The notes under the pieces: model-generated
Told to the model about the DNA's origin: nothing
Databases searched by the model: none
The model's input: the letters and a program-made list of their open reading frames with translations, nothing else
Made by a program: the position numbers and the translations under genes
Source of the DNA: Triticum aestivum
Lineage: Eukaryota > Streptophyta > Magnoliopsida > Poales > Poaceae
Length of the DNA: 64,000 nt
Direction of reading: 5' to 3'
Assembly: GCF_018294505.1 (NCBI RefSeq)
Contig: NC_057810.1
Coordinates: 205,486,113-205,550,112, forward strand
In this document: one piece after another, positions 47,401 through 57,944 of the stretch
How the letters are laid out: each line of letters starts with the position of its first letter
Position numbering within the stretch: position 1 is the stretch's first letter

Positions 47401-50022
47401 GTCGAAGCAGATCTCTTGTTGGGTCCCGATAGCTCCTCATAGATGGATTCAGAGACAGATGACCAGTCCTATTCCCCTATTGAGGTGTATGCTCTAACTT
47501 GGCACGGTTATACTGCTCATATCATGCATACGGTGTCTTGCATTACATAGTTTAGACATCATATACACAATATTCAACACCATGTTCTTAGTTCAGACAT
47601 CATATTGAATGCCCTCTGTTTAGCATATAAATCACATATGTGAATTAAATGATGCGATCCTGATTACTTAGATAACATGTAGGTGAATTATGTCATGCGA
47701 TCCTGTTTTGTTATTCATCATATCTTTGAATTATGTTATGCTATGCTATCTAGTTTAGATAGACATCATATATGTGAAATTATGTCATGCTATCCGTTTT
47801 AGTTAAACAATATACATGTCAACTATTTCATGCCCTCTTTTTTCCACACTATCTATTGCATCTATCTCTCATACAATGTTTGTACATTCAACTATGTTTC
47901 CTGTTTATCAGACATTTGAATTGGAGCGGGTGATGCCAGTATCTAGCGGAATAAAAACACGGTCTTCAAATAAAACAGTGCTACCTATTGGTGGATATAG
48001 CATCCCAGTTGTACATGCACAAGAACCAGCCCTACCACACATAACCCAAACTCTCGCAGATTGTACCCCTACTGCGATGGACAGAGAACCAGCTTCACCC
48101 AATCTAACCCCAACCCCAGCCGATAGTAACCCAGTTCCTGTTGACACAACACCATCTCCACCATAGAGCTCCCAAACAAGAGCAGTTAGTAAGGCAGCTC
48201 CAGTGCCCAAAGGGCCAGTAGTATCACGGCGAACCCCAGCTCCACCAGTTAGTACGCCTATTCCCGTGGAGGAAGCACAACCAGCCAGTCGTAGTTTAAC
48301 ATCTATCACATTTGATGTTGTTAAATCGTATGTGCGTATCTTCCCATCTTGGAAATATTATACTAAAGATGAAGGAAAATGCCAGTTGCAGGTGTTTGTC
48401 CAGGAGTTATGTGTAAGTAATGTTATTCATGACAATTACTTTGCTTCGTCCCATACATCCTACCTCCATGATGGTTATAATACAGCAAATTTTCCCATTT
48501 TTCTCTATAGAGAAGGACCGATTTGATAACTCGGGATGAGGTAACCTGTGCTAATACCTCTGCTATCTTCAAGAATGCTTGGTGGCAGTATTGGAATTAC
48601 CTGAAGAAAACGTACTTCACCGGCAAAGAAACTCATCAAATTCCCTTACGTTCTCTTGAGACACATTTACTGGACGATGACTGGGAACGCGTTGTTCTGT
48701 ACTGGTCCCGAACCAAGAATGTGGTAAGGTCTATGAGCTCATTTTCTATTTTTAAGTATTATATTCTTGCATCTTACTGTACTCTGTTCGTGTAGAACAA
48801 GTGCCTAAACCTGAAGAACAACTGTTCTAATTTAAGATTCCATTGTTATCATAGTTCAAAAAAGCGCTAGGCGTTAATTGTGCGTTTTGCCACCGCCTTG
48901 CACTTTACTGACCAAAGCGCATGCTTTAGCACAGTTATGCACAGATTAAGCATAGTTATGCGCAATGCGTTTTGCCAACGCCTAGAGCCTAGGCGCGCTT
49001 AAGCGCTCGCATAGGCGCGCCTTTTTTAACTATGATTTCTTTGCTCTTGTATCATTGTATTTACTCATACAAACTTATTTTTAAATTGAAGGATCCAATT
49101 GAAACTCCAATGGCATGGCAGATATGTTCACGCATGTTTTTTTAACAGGTTTGCTCTTATCAATAGCTCTTTTGATTTCAATTTCAATTCTGTATACAGT
49201 TGACTTTCATATCATGCACATTACTAGCATCACAACAGAGCCAATAGTGTTGTTGTACATATAGACCCGTGGTACCCATATGAAATCTTGTTGTGCCGTG
49301 TAGTTTCCCACGCTTTGTATTCTTTCACTGCTGCTTTATCTTGAACTGATATGATTTGAACCGTGTCTCTATTTTGATTTGGCAAGACAATGCAGTGACC
49401 ATAGGACATAGATATATGTTTGTTTGATGCTTTTATTATGTACTAGTAGTTGGCAATAGAAGACTTGGTAGTTTAATCCTCTCCACCTTGCTAATGAACT
49501 GGTTCACCGAAATGAGTTTCATATACTAGTACATGCTAAACTTGTTATGTGTCTGCTTGTTTCTTCTTTTAGAATGCTAACAAAATATTGGGGAATAGTG
49601 CCTTATTAAGCAATGGTAAAGGAAGTAATGCAGATAAGGTTCAGGATAGTGACACATCCTTGTTGGTCTCCAACAAAGCTGATAAAACAGCTAAGGAAGA
49701 CTATCTTGAAGACAGCGAGACAACCCCAAAGTCCTGTCTTGGTTTAGTGTTCGAGTTACTGGCCACTACCGCTTGCACAAGCTATTCAAACTCACTGTCT
49801 AAATTAGTTCGGTTTCTTGAGTCTCAACTACAAGCTGAAAGACATCGATCAGCTATGCTGCGACAAGAAGCGGAAGGACTGCGGAAGTCCCTAAAGCATT
49901 CAGATGCATACTTTCTGGTGCAACAGCAAGTGTTGGAGGATTTTAGCGCCAAACAGGACAAAGCTAATCAGCTTGCTGAGCTTATTGCCAGCATGGTGGA
50001 TACCCAGGATAATGTTTCTTGA
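44487..50022 (+). pseudogene. TNPA-like multi-exon gene of element Q
   Basis: The first exon starts MMSSTATARRPSYTSPDED at 44487 and ends at AAGAG|GTTGTAC near 44734. Related exons end at AAGAG|GTTGTAC near 45753 and GAGAG|GTCAC near 46440; further exons lie at about 46820-47013, 47342-47480 and 47899-48415. A Pro/Thr-rich segment (47990-48290) is broken by TAG at about 48165. Then come SYVRIFPSWKYYTKDEGKCQ, TRDEVTCANTSAIFKNAWW and WERVVLYWSRTKN, with a pattern I know from plant 'Ptta/En/Spm' TNPA-type proteins. The last exon (49573-50022) is a coiled coil (LESQLQAERHRSAMLRQEAE). Such proteins bind CACTA subterminal repeats. The stop, and the doubtful splice acceptor of the exon at 47342, suggest decay. 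Confidence 0.68.
48852..49032. mobile_element. MITE-like element in an intron of the TNPA-like gene
   Basis: TAGTTCAAAAAAGCGC at the left and GCGCCTTTTTTAACTA at the right are inverse copies. A degenerate 8-bp flank (TGTTATCA / TGATTTCT) would fit a hAT-type MITE. Internal CGCCTAGGCGC-like palindromes are present. Confidence 0.45.
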
Positions 50023-50049
50023 GCTCTTCTGAAGTTGTTTCAGTTATGC

Positions 50050-50190
50050 TCTTGTTTTTCTGCCGCGTTTATTTGCACTGGTGGCCAATTTTGACGGCCA
50101 AGTGTATGTAATATGCTGCTTTGTTCCCTATATTTGCACTGGTTGTGAACTTTGATGCCAAGTGGATGTAATATGTGTAATAGAGGTAAT
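50050..50190 (+). repeat. Short tandem duplication in the 3' end of the TNPA-like gene
   Basis: ATTTGCACTGGT, then CCAAGTG-ATGTAATATG, occurs twice (about 50070-50116 and 50132-50178), about 62 bases apart, directly after the stop codon at 50020-50022. It probably belongs to the 3' untranslated region. Confidence 0.5.
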
Positions 50191-50342
50191 AGGCTAGCCA
50201 TAATTGCTTGCTTATTTATTTCCTTATTGTCTTGTTTAGTTGTTTGCTTGTAGTCACTGCAGTTCTTTTTCTGTGTTTTTCCAGTGGCCACAATAGCCTA
50301 TTTTTAGTAACTAGGCCAAAATAATCATGGCAACACACGGAC

Positions 50343-51150
50343 TGTTGTAACCATGGGCCTCCTGTAGGCCGTATGATCCATGGGCCTTCGTTCGGCCATA
50401 GGACCATTGGCCTTCTATACGGGCCGTAGGATCCATCGGCCTTCTATACGGGCCTTAGGGATCAATGGGCCTTCTACGGGTCGTAGGGTCCATGGGCCTT
50501 CTACGGGCCGTACTATCCATGGGCCTCATACGGGCCGTAGGATCCATGGGACTTCTACGGGGCGTATCATCATTTTGCCAATCATGGGTCGTACTATTCG
50601 TGGACCATAACGGGTCGTTAATAGGTCGTATTTGATAACTCTATTAAAACAGCCCAACGATTTTTTTATATGAAAACGACCCAACGTATTAACGGTCCGC
50701 AAACGGGCTGACTGTAACGACGGGCTGAATTGGCCCACAAGTAGAAAATGATAGTAACGGGCCGTATGTAACCGAATGCTTCAAATGAGCCCAAGAATCA
50801 ATGGGCCCTGAGAAGGCCGAAAGATAACTTGGGCTGGAAACGGCCCAATGGAATAATGGGTCGTTGATGGGTATAAAGTGATACACTGTTCATTATGGGC
50901 CAGTTTCACCACGGGCCGTTAATGGGCCAAGAGTTACAAAGGTCCTCATATGGGCCGAAAGAAGTCATGGGCCACACACGGGCCGGAAGTTAAAACGGGC
51001 TGAATCATATTGGACGGCCCAGATGACGCTACTGGGCCTAATTCAGATAGGGCATGACGGGCCCTGGGTTAGCGGGTTGTAAATGGGCTATATGCGAACA
51101 GGCCGTTAACAGCCTTTCCGTGGGCCGGCCCGCCACCTTTTGACCAAGTC
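50343..51150 (+). repeat. Right subterminal repeats of element Q
   Basis: A unit of about 30 bases, CATGGGCCTTCTACGGGCCGTAGGAT with variants, is repeated at least eight times between 50352 and 50600, and shorter GGGCC/GGCCC motifs go on to about 51150. The 10-residue periodicity of the overlapping frame is a product of the repeat, not a protein. Many of these motifs are palindromic, a usual feature of transposase binding regions in CACTA elements. Confidence 0.75.
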
Positions 51151-51594
51151 AAATGGGTCGGCCTTTTCACAGGAATGGGCCTTTGTTGGGCCGTGCCACG
51201 TGTCGCCATATCATAGGTGCCCTTGGTCTAATGAGCGGATGACATCTGCCCCAACGGTGAGCCGACACATGTTTCCTCCAGCCAATGATGATTTTACACG
51301 TGGAAAATCCCCATTAGCCGGGGCTGTTAACGGGTTATCGAATCCAAAACCTGACCCGATAGCTTAACGGCGTTCCGTTATGGTGGATGCCATGTGTCGG
51401 TCACCCTTGACGAAAGTAGTTCTGTGACGCGCGATTTATCGTCATGGAAGTGGACACTTCCGTGATGATAATTTTGGTAATGTCAAGGAACACTTCTACG
51501 ACAACACAAGTATGACTATCTTGATTCGTTCATAAATTTGTCATAGATGTACATGCATGACAAAAAACGCGACCTACTGTGACAAACACGTATC

Positions 51595-51621
51595 ATCACG
51601 GAAGTGTATTTTTTTGTAGTG
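51595..51621 (-). repeat. Right terminal inverted repeat of element Q
   Basis: Ends TTTTTTTGTAGTG; inverse of the left end at 26155. It is followed by AGA, the second copy of the 3-bp target duplication. Confidence 0.85.
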
Positions 51622-51900
51622 AGAGGGATTCGTTTAATGAAGTTGCACAACAAGATGATGCTTACACTACTCCTGATGTACAAGATTCCATAGATGTTCC
51701 TAATATCTTTGAGAACCATCACGTCAATGACGCTGGCAAAAAGATTGCCTGTCGTGCTATGGACATACAAGAGTTGATCAAGAAGAAGCCAACGTTCGAG
51801 GACATTGAGGATGAAGAAGAAGATGACACTATGGGGAATTACGATTCAGACTGATACACATGGCGAAGACATTGACGCTGCTGCTGCGGATGATGATTAG
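51622..51900 (+). pseudogene. CACTA transposase, fragment 4 of 4 (C-terminus)
   Basis: After the AGA duplication the outer transposase goes on with RDSFNEVAQQDDAYTTPDVQ, DIQELIKKKPTFEDIEDEEEDD and an acidic end. The frame stops with TGA at 51852-51854. One frame away the acidic stretch continues to TAG at 51898-51900, suggesting a small indel near the end. An acidic C-terminus is common in CACTA TNP2 proteins. The 51901-52380 stretch that follows is AT-rich 3' flanking sequence without a gene. Confidence 0.7.
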
Positions 51901-52419
51901 ATTGCTCTTGTCGTATTTGCTTGTCAAAAGACGCTTTTTTATCTACTATGTGAAATTGTGTTTGCTATAACAACTGAGACCTGATGAATGCGTTGTTTAG
52001 TATTTTGCTGTGAGAACATCACTTTTTATGTATGCTGATTTGTCTTTGCTGATTGTATGATGACTAAAACATGACGACATTGATGTTTAGTTGTACTCAT
52101 ATTTGGCTGTGAAACTTGAATTCGAAGACATAGTTTGCTGTTGGACTGCAATTTGCTCGACGTCTTCGAATGGGAACAAAGCTGACCCGACAGGGCCTCT
52201 GCTAATTTATTTATTTATTACCAAAAGGGCCTCTGCAATTTATTTATGTATGAGCAAATCGGGATACCCCGATTTCCGTTAGTAGAAATCATTAGATGTT
52301 CACAACACTATGCCCATCCTGCTACACAGGTTTCATTCATTACTAGTTTCGGCAAATTGCTCATGTCATAGCCACTGAATACATCGCGAGTGCTACATAC
52401 ACTGCAAATAAAGAGACAA

Positions 52420-53121
52420 TCATCCTATAGAGCACACCGATTTTGCCATTATCTTCACAAGCTCTTTCATCTCCTCATTGTTGTCAAGGTCGTCCAGCAG
52501 TTGTTGCTTGGCCATGATCAGAGGAACTGCATCTTTAACCTTCTGCTCTGCATCTTCCTCTTCTGCCGTTCCTTCAGTTACTTGTCCAACACCCCAACAT
52601 GCTGGTATTGGGATTCCTCGGCTAACCAAATAATCAGAGTAGTTGCATTCCCCCACATCAGCAACTTCCCAGAAATACAAATCAGACGAATCTTACCTTT
52701 TCTACATGAATCAAATTGGAAGATCATCAACCAAACTATTAAAAAAATCAGCAACTGAAAGCAGTAGAACAACACTTAAACATGTTATTACCCCATGATT
52801 TGGGCATTTGTAGAAGACTCGGCCAGGGTTGAGGATTGTGGTTGAGATGCGACAGATGACTCTGCATGATTTGCAGCAGTGGCACCACACCAACGGCAGC
52901 GGGTTGCGATGAGCAATCGGCTGGGGTGCGTGTGCTAGCAGGGGTGTGATGAGACCCACAAGCAATGGTACAGGTGGCGACTTGGCGCATATCTGGTTGT
53001 TGCCTGCTGAAGAGTAGGTGGACGAGCATCCAGCGGACATGGTTGCTGCGGCCAGAGCTTCTGATGCTAGGCAGAGTAAGTATAGAAGAGGAGAAGCGAA
53101 CATTGGATATGTCAGTTTCAT
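52420..53121 (-). pseudogene. Small GRF-type zinc-finger gene
   Basis: On the minus strand, exon 1 (ATG near 53121) ends with WCHCCKSCRV..STTILNPGRVFYKCPN, the first half of a GRF zinc finger (CxxC, then NPGR.FY.CP). A donor GTAATA follows at 52791. The second exon, starting near 52695, reads LYFWEVADVGECNYSDYLV and ends in an acidic helix (EEEDAEQKVKDAVPLIMAKQ) at 52420. The last cysteine pair of the finger is incomplete (a Ser stands where Cys precedes the aromatic motif). GRF proteins of this small size are common near grass transposons. The exon 2 acceptor is uncertain. It may be part of the old outer CACTA element or an independent insertion. Confidence 0.5.
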
Positions 53122-53274
53122 TACTTGCAGAACAGCATAGCACCATATATAGTCATAGTCTAGGTTTGGATTCGAACCAGCTACAGGAGCACGTCTCTCT
53201 TTTCTCTAAAACTCGGCAATGTCTCTTTACTGGTACACTAGCTTGTTCTGTATGCTTTCTCAAGTCTTTGATTT

Positions 53275-53395
53275 TATTTCTTTTTTTACGAGGAAGGAAG
53301 GAGGACAAAATTGAGAGTTCCTGGGACTCGAACCCAAGACCTCTCGGTTGAAAACCAAGGGTGCTAGTCACTTATGTGGCGAACGTTCCCTGGGA
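53275..53395 (-). ncRNA. tRNA-derived SINE-like unit
   Basis: The minus strand has a tRNA-like layout. An anticodon-like stem-loop CTTGG-TTTTCAA-CCGAG is followed by a T-arm TTGGG-TTCGAGT-CCCAG with a perfect pol III B box (GGTTCGAGTCC). Acceptor-stem pairing is poor, so this is not an ordinary tRNA gene. About 50 bases further the strand becomes A-rich (CTCGTAAAAAAAGAAATAAAA), as expected for a short SINE with an A-rich tail. Family unknown. Confidence 0.5.
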
Positions 53396-53519
53396 GGAGG
53401 ACGACAGACGAACGCATTTTCCTCACAGTTTTAGTTGTGACGCAAGATCGAATGGTTGCAATTTCGGGAATGTTATGAGGTGAACGAGCCCAATTTTTCT
53501 TTTCTTCCTATATATAAAA

Positions 53520-53796
53520 AAGTATGCTACTTGGTTTTGGCTTAGTCAACAAACGATTGTGCTAACCTTGACCGTTGGATTGACATTCAACATCTGTCGT
53601 GTATAAAGCCAAACCAGCGCCGGCAGGACCGCCTGCTCCCGCCTCCCACGGCTGGTTGTGCTACCGCGCATGCATCGTGGCCACATCGCACCCTAAAACT
53701 CTACGCATCTTCCTTGGCTCCTATTCGTTCCCGTCCGAGGCCTCACCATTGTCCTCCGCCTTGGTTCGCTTGCCACGGAGCCACCCTCCGGTGTTG
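53520..53796 (-). repeat. CACTA subterminal sequence in inverse orientation
   Basis: The stretch, especially 53615-53690, matches the inverse of 29040-29130 in element Q (for example CTCCCACGGCTGGTTGTGCT against CTCCCATGGCTGGCTGTGCT). It is thus a piece of a second CACTA element of related type into which element D inserted. Confidence 0.5.
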
Positions 53797-55341
53797 TGTC
53801 ACACCCTAGCTAGCCATGCATTAGAGTGTTGCATCATGTTTACTCTTTCATCAGAAACTTGAAATGGGGATCTGTGAAACCCTCAGAATCATTTTGAAAA
53901 TGATCCAAATAAAAATTTCTCCAAAAAGGGTCCAAGAAAATGCTCATGTTGCTCTCTGAAAATATTGGACAGAGATAAAAATCAACCCAATATTTTTAAG
54001 AGCTCATAGGTATTTATTTTGGGCATTTGGAATTAATGCATAATTATTTGCATTGGAAATATATTAATTATATATATTAATATATGTCCAAATATTATGC
54101 CAATTATAAAGGAGCTCTGGAATAATATATCTAGCTCCTGCAAAAATTGGCATAAGTAAATAAATGATTTAATATTTATTTAAATCAAAACAAATGTCAG
54201 AAATTAGAAAACAGAAAAAAATAAAAGGGAGAAGCTTACCTGGGCTCCTCCCTGTGCAGCCCAGCCAGCTGGCCGGCCCAGCCAGCAGCCGGCCCAGCCC
54301 ACCTCCCTCCTCTGTCGTCTTCGTCCCGACAGAGGGAGGGGAGTGTGGCCGGCGCGCGCGCGCGCCACCGCGCCACGCCACCTCTCTCCCTGCCTGCCTG
54401 CCCTCCCCTCCTCGCCTCGATGCCCTGGACGACGCCACGCCTCCCCCCTGCTCTCTCTCACTCTCCCCCGGCTCTTCCCTCCTCTCCCTCGCTCTCTCTC
54501 TCACACGGCCGAACACCACCGTCGCCGCCGTTCGCCACAGCAGCCGTCTCCGGCCACCCCTCGCTCCCCCGACTAGCTCAGAAGCTCCGCCACGACCCCC
54601 TCTTCCTCCCCACCGCTCCACAGCTCCCCGGAAGCCCTGCATCGCCGCCACGTCGCCGTTCCCCTCTTCGGGCTCCGACCATCGTCGCCGTCGAATTCGT
54701 CGTCTCCAGCGCGTCCCCGAGCCCGCTAACCATCCCTGCAGCTCCGCGGTGAGCCCCCGGATCGTTTCCCCCTTCTCCCCTGGTCTCTCCCGACCTCTAG
54801 GCCCTAGCCCCACCTTGGCCGAGAGCTCCACGCCGCCGGCGATGTCGCCGTCGTGGCCACGGTCACCGTAGCACCCAACCGAGCACACTATCGTGCTCCA
54901 CACCTCACTAGGATCACGCAGCACACACTAACGCCTCCCCAAACCCCCTGCAACATCGATCCCGACCGCACCCGAACTCCGGCGGCCGCAGCCGAGCTCG
55001 CCGCCGTCGACTCCGGCCACCCCAGGCCCAGCCACGGCCACCGTTCGACGCGCGGGAGCAAGAGCTTTCCAACGAGCCCAAGCACGGCCTCGCCCGTGCC
55101 CTGTAGCGCGATCCCGCGTCGCGCCGCCGTCTCGGGCCTCGCCGGCGTCACGTCGCCGGTGGGTTTGACCCACTTTGACCACGGCAGGACACCCCCTGAG
55201 TCCCTGACAGGTGGGCCCAGCCCTGTAGCTAATTAGGATTAGTGCTAACCACTGTTAGTTAACCCCTGACACTGACCAGTGGGCCCCAGTGCCACTAATC
55301 CCTAATTAGGATTAATTTAAACCTGTTAAACCCCCCTGTCA

Positions 55342-55415
55342 CTGACGTGTGGCCCCCACACGTCAGGTTTGACTCCAGACTGCCGCAGTTGACCACTGAC
55401 GTCATGCTGACGTCA
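55342..55415 (+). promoter_or_regulatory. Cluster of ACGT-core palindromes in the LTR of element D
   Basis: CTGACGTGTGG (55342-55352) and CCACACGTCAG (55356-55366) are exact inverse copies three bases apart. Two perfect TGACGTCA palindromes follow at 55397-55404 and 55408-55415. ACGT cores of this kind are bound by plant bZIP (TGA/G-box) factors, which suggests an LTR regulatory region; use in vivo is unknown. Confidence 0.5.
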
Positions 55416-55804
55416 TGCTGGCGCAATAATTATAATTTCTGGATTTAATTTAAATCAGGAAATTCCAGAATATTATTTAAACTTCAAAAATTCATAACTT
55501 TTATTCTGTAACTCCAAATTGGACAAATTATATATGAAAAATGATCAGAAAAATCCAATCTATCCATCTGTACTATTTTCATGCATGATCAAACAAGTTA
55601 AATTGATGTTTTAAGCAGAACAAGAAAAAGCACTTAAAGAGGCCATGTTTGAGTTTGAAATTTGAATCTTTGATTCAAATTTGTTCAAACCCTTCTGGTT
55701 TTAGTTGCATTAGCCCAACACACTCATATTGCCATGTTTCATGCATGCATCATATTGTTGCACATTGTTTGGTGATGCTTGTGTATCGATGTCCTTTGCG
55801 ACAG

Positions 55805-57119
55805 GTTCTGCCCCCGAGGAGTACCGTGATTACCCTAACGAAGAATCATATCCGTGCATCGAACCATCAGGCAAGCAACCAACCATTTGATCATATCGAT
55901 ACAATCCCATGTTCTCGCTCCTGCTCTCTTTTACTGCATTAAGACAACGCGTTTCAAACTGCTGTGTGCTACGGTAGTTGAACCCATTTCCTCTGCATGA
56001 CCTGTCATTGCCACAGTAACTAGATGAAACCCACTAGCATGTGTAGGAGTTGATTGAGCCATATGTATGTGTTGTTCCTACCTTGCTATGCCTGCTATGC
56101 TTAGAGTCGTGTCAGGTCTGGTTCATCTGGGTGATGGGCTAGAGTGAAATGATTATGTCGGTAATGAGAGTGGTGTGGTGAACACGATTTGGTAAAGGTA
56201 TCGATGAGAGGCCATGTAGGAGTACATGGTGGGTTGTTTCATTGAAGCCGACCTTAAGCACTGAGATCTGTATGTGTGATTTAAGATACAGCTACTACCA
56301 TGCATTGGGCCCTGAAATATGACCCCGCTCGACTTCTTATTCACCCTAGCCCTCTGTCCAGGAGTTGCACGTAGTTTCTGGTGTTTGTAGCCTACTGGAG
56401 GCCGTGGACAGCGCTGACCGTAGGGGTGGGCTGTGATGCGGTAGGTACGTGGCACGGTGTACCGAATACCCGTTAGGTATCTCGGGAACCCTGTTCACAT
56501 CGTTCGGGGCCGTATGGGAAACCTCGGCCGGACTCCCTGCGGATGGAACCTGAATAGGCGATAAACCTGGACTAGAGGCTTAAGTGTTTAGGTAGGTCGT
56601 GGTCTACACCCACGTCGGCTTTCGCTTGAAGTCTGCCGAGCACATGTCGTGTGCAGACGCTAAGTGGTGGAAACATGTATGAAGAAGTACACCCCTGCAG
56701 GGTTATCATAATCTATTCGAATAGCCGCGTCCGCGGTAAAGGACTACTTGGTTGCCTATACAGTTCATAGACAAGTAAATGGAAACTACTAAAAGCCTCA
56801 AGATAAGTGTGAGTGCCGAGGATGGCTCTTCCGTAGGAAGACGGAGGTGGATCCTCGGTAGTGTATTGAAGTGGTGAGTAGTGGACTCGTGTGCGCAAAA
56901 CCATTTCAAGTTGGAGTATCGTAGGATAGCCTAGCCAAGAGTCAAAGCTGGCTTGCTGCAATAACTCCACCAACCCTTCTTGATAATATGCATGTATGTA
57001 GGATCTGATGTAAGTCTTGCTGAGTACCTTTGTACTCATGTTGCTATAATCTACATTTTTACAGAAGACGCTGCAACCCCTTCTGATGGGTTCTATGTAG
57101 ACGTTGACATCAACGAGTA
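55805..57119 (+). other. Two exon-like blocks in the LTR of element D that join in frame
   Basis: Block 1 (55805-55870) follows an acceptor (TTTGCGACAG) and ends at CATCAG|GCAAGC, a GC-type donor. Block 2 (57065-57119) follows TTTTTACAG and ends with TAG at about 57117-57119. Joined, they read SAPEEYRDYPNEESYPC... and ...ATPSDGFYVDVDINE-stop without a frame change, giving an acidic peptide end. An upstream donor CGCG|GTGAGC is at 54749, but in the matching frame no start codon is found before a stop at about 54727, so the 5' exon is unresolved. Confidence 0.4.
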
Positions 57120-57830
57120 GGCTAAAGACCCAGGTGGTGACCCTGAGCTTGTGATGGACCACGTAGTATAGCTAGGCTTTCCAAGCCTCTTTTATTTTAC
57201 TAGTTGTCTGTACTCAGACAATGTACTTCCGCTGCTGGTTTGTATGACTGTATGACTTGTATGTTGGGTCGTGAGACCCGTACCTTTGTGTATGATATGT
57301 ATGGCTCCCTGAGCCTTAAATAAAGTACTTGTGTCGTAGAGTCATGTTGTGATGCTTCGTTGTATTTGCACATATCGAGCATATTGTGTGTATGATTGAA
57401 ATGCTTGGTATGTGTGGGATCTGACTATCTAGTTGTTTATCTTTAGTAGCCTCTCTTACCGGGAAATGTCTCCTAGTGTTACCGCTGAGCCATGGTAGCT
57501 TGCTACTGCTCTGGAACACTTAGGCTGGCCGGCATGTGTCCTTCTTCGTTCCTGTGTCTGTCCCTTCGGGGAAATGTCACGCTTTGAGTACCGGAGTCCT
57601 GTTAGCCCGCTACAGCCCGGTTTACCGGAGTCCTGCTAGCCCAGTGCTACAGCCCGGACCCACTTGCTGATGACCGACACGTTCGAAGCTGGGTCATGGA
57701 TGCCTGTCCCTGTAAGTCTGTGCCACTTTGGGTTTACGACTAGTCATGTCAGCCCGGGCTCCTTATCATATGGATGCTAGCGACACTATCATATACGTGA
57801 GCCAAAAGGCGCAAACGGTCCCGGGCAAAG

Positions 57831-57836
57831 GTAAGG
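57831..57836 (+). other. Candidate splice donor near the end of the 5' LTR of element D
   Basis: GCAAAG|GTAAGG is close to the plant donor consensus and lies 97 bases before the LTR end. It could be joined to the acceptors at 58369 or 59485. Confidence 0.45.
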
Positions 57837-57931
57837 CGACACCCGTGGGGATACCGTGCGTGAGGCCGCAAAGTGATATGAGGTGTTACCGGCTAGATCG
57901 ATGTGACATCGAGTCGGGGTCCTGACAGCGT

Positions 57932-57944
57932 TGGCATCAGAGCC
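57932..57944 (+). other. Primer-binding site of element D
   Basis: TGGCATCAGAGCC begins four bases after the LTR end. It differs by one base from TGGTATCAGAGCC, the usual PBS complementary to the 3' end of plant initiator tRNA-Met. The leader 57945-58369 that follows holds no ORF. Confidence 0.75.

Larger units (their letters stand above)
26155..51621. mobile_element. Element Q: 25.5-kb CACTA transposon carrying host gene fragments
   Basis: The element begins CACTACAAAAAAA at 26155 and ends with the inverse TTTTTTTGTAGTG at 51621. The 3-bp duplication AGA flanks it (26152-26154 and 51622-51624), and removal restores the flanking transposase frame. It holds long subterminal repeat arrays at both ends and a multi-exon TNPA-like gene (44487-50022). 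It also holds an F-box/FBD gene, a copia gag fragment and a DUF295 gene fragment (all minus strand), and several MITEs. No TNP2-type transposase is seen inside, so the copy would need one from elsewhere. Capture of host gene pieces by CACTA elements is known in plants; whether these pieces were captured or arrived by separate insertion is not settled. Confidence 0.82.
53797..57927 (+). repeat. 5' LTR of element D (4131 bp)
   Basis: Starts TGTCACACCC and ends GTCCTGACA. The first 400 bases are AT-rich, then about 1 kb is very GC-rich (54240-55170), followed by a mosaic of AT-rich stretches and exon-like blocks. A polyadenylation-like AATAAA is at about 57319. Long plus and minus frames in the GC-rich part are low-complexity Pro/Ser/Arg sequence and are not supported as genes. 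Confidence 0.9.

Noticed and set aside
50380..50610. ORF with a 10-residue repeat
   Set aside because: The periodicity comes from the 30-bp subterminal DNA repeat of element Q; there is no evidence of a protein.
53310..53390. Functional tRNA-Glu gene
   Set aside because: The anticodon and T arms fold, but the acceptor and D arms do not pair acceptably, and an A-rich tail follows, so a SINE is the better reading.
54169..54924. Long ORFs on both strands in the GC-rich part of the D LTR
   Set aside because: They are Pro/Ser/Arg/Gly low-complexity products of GC-rich sequence with several overlapping open frames and no domain.
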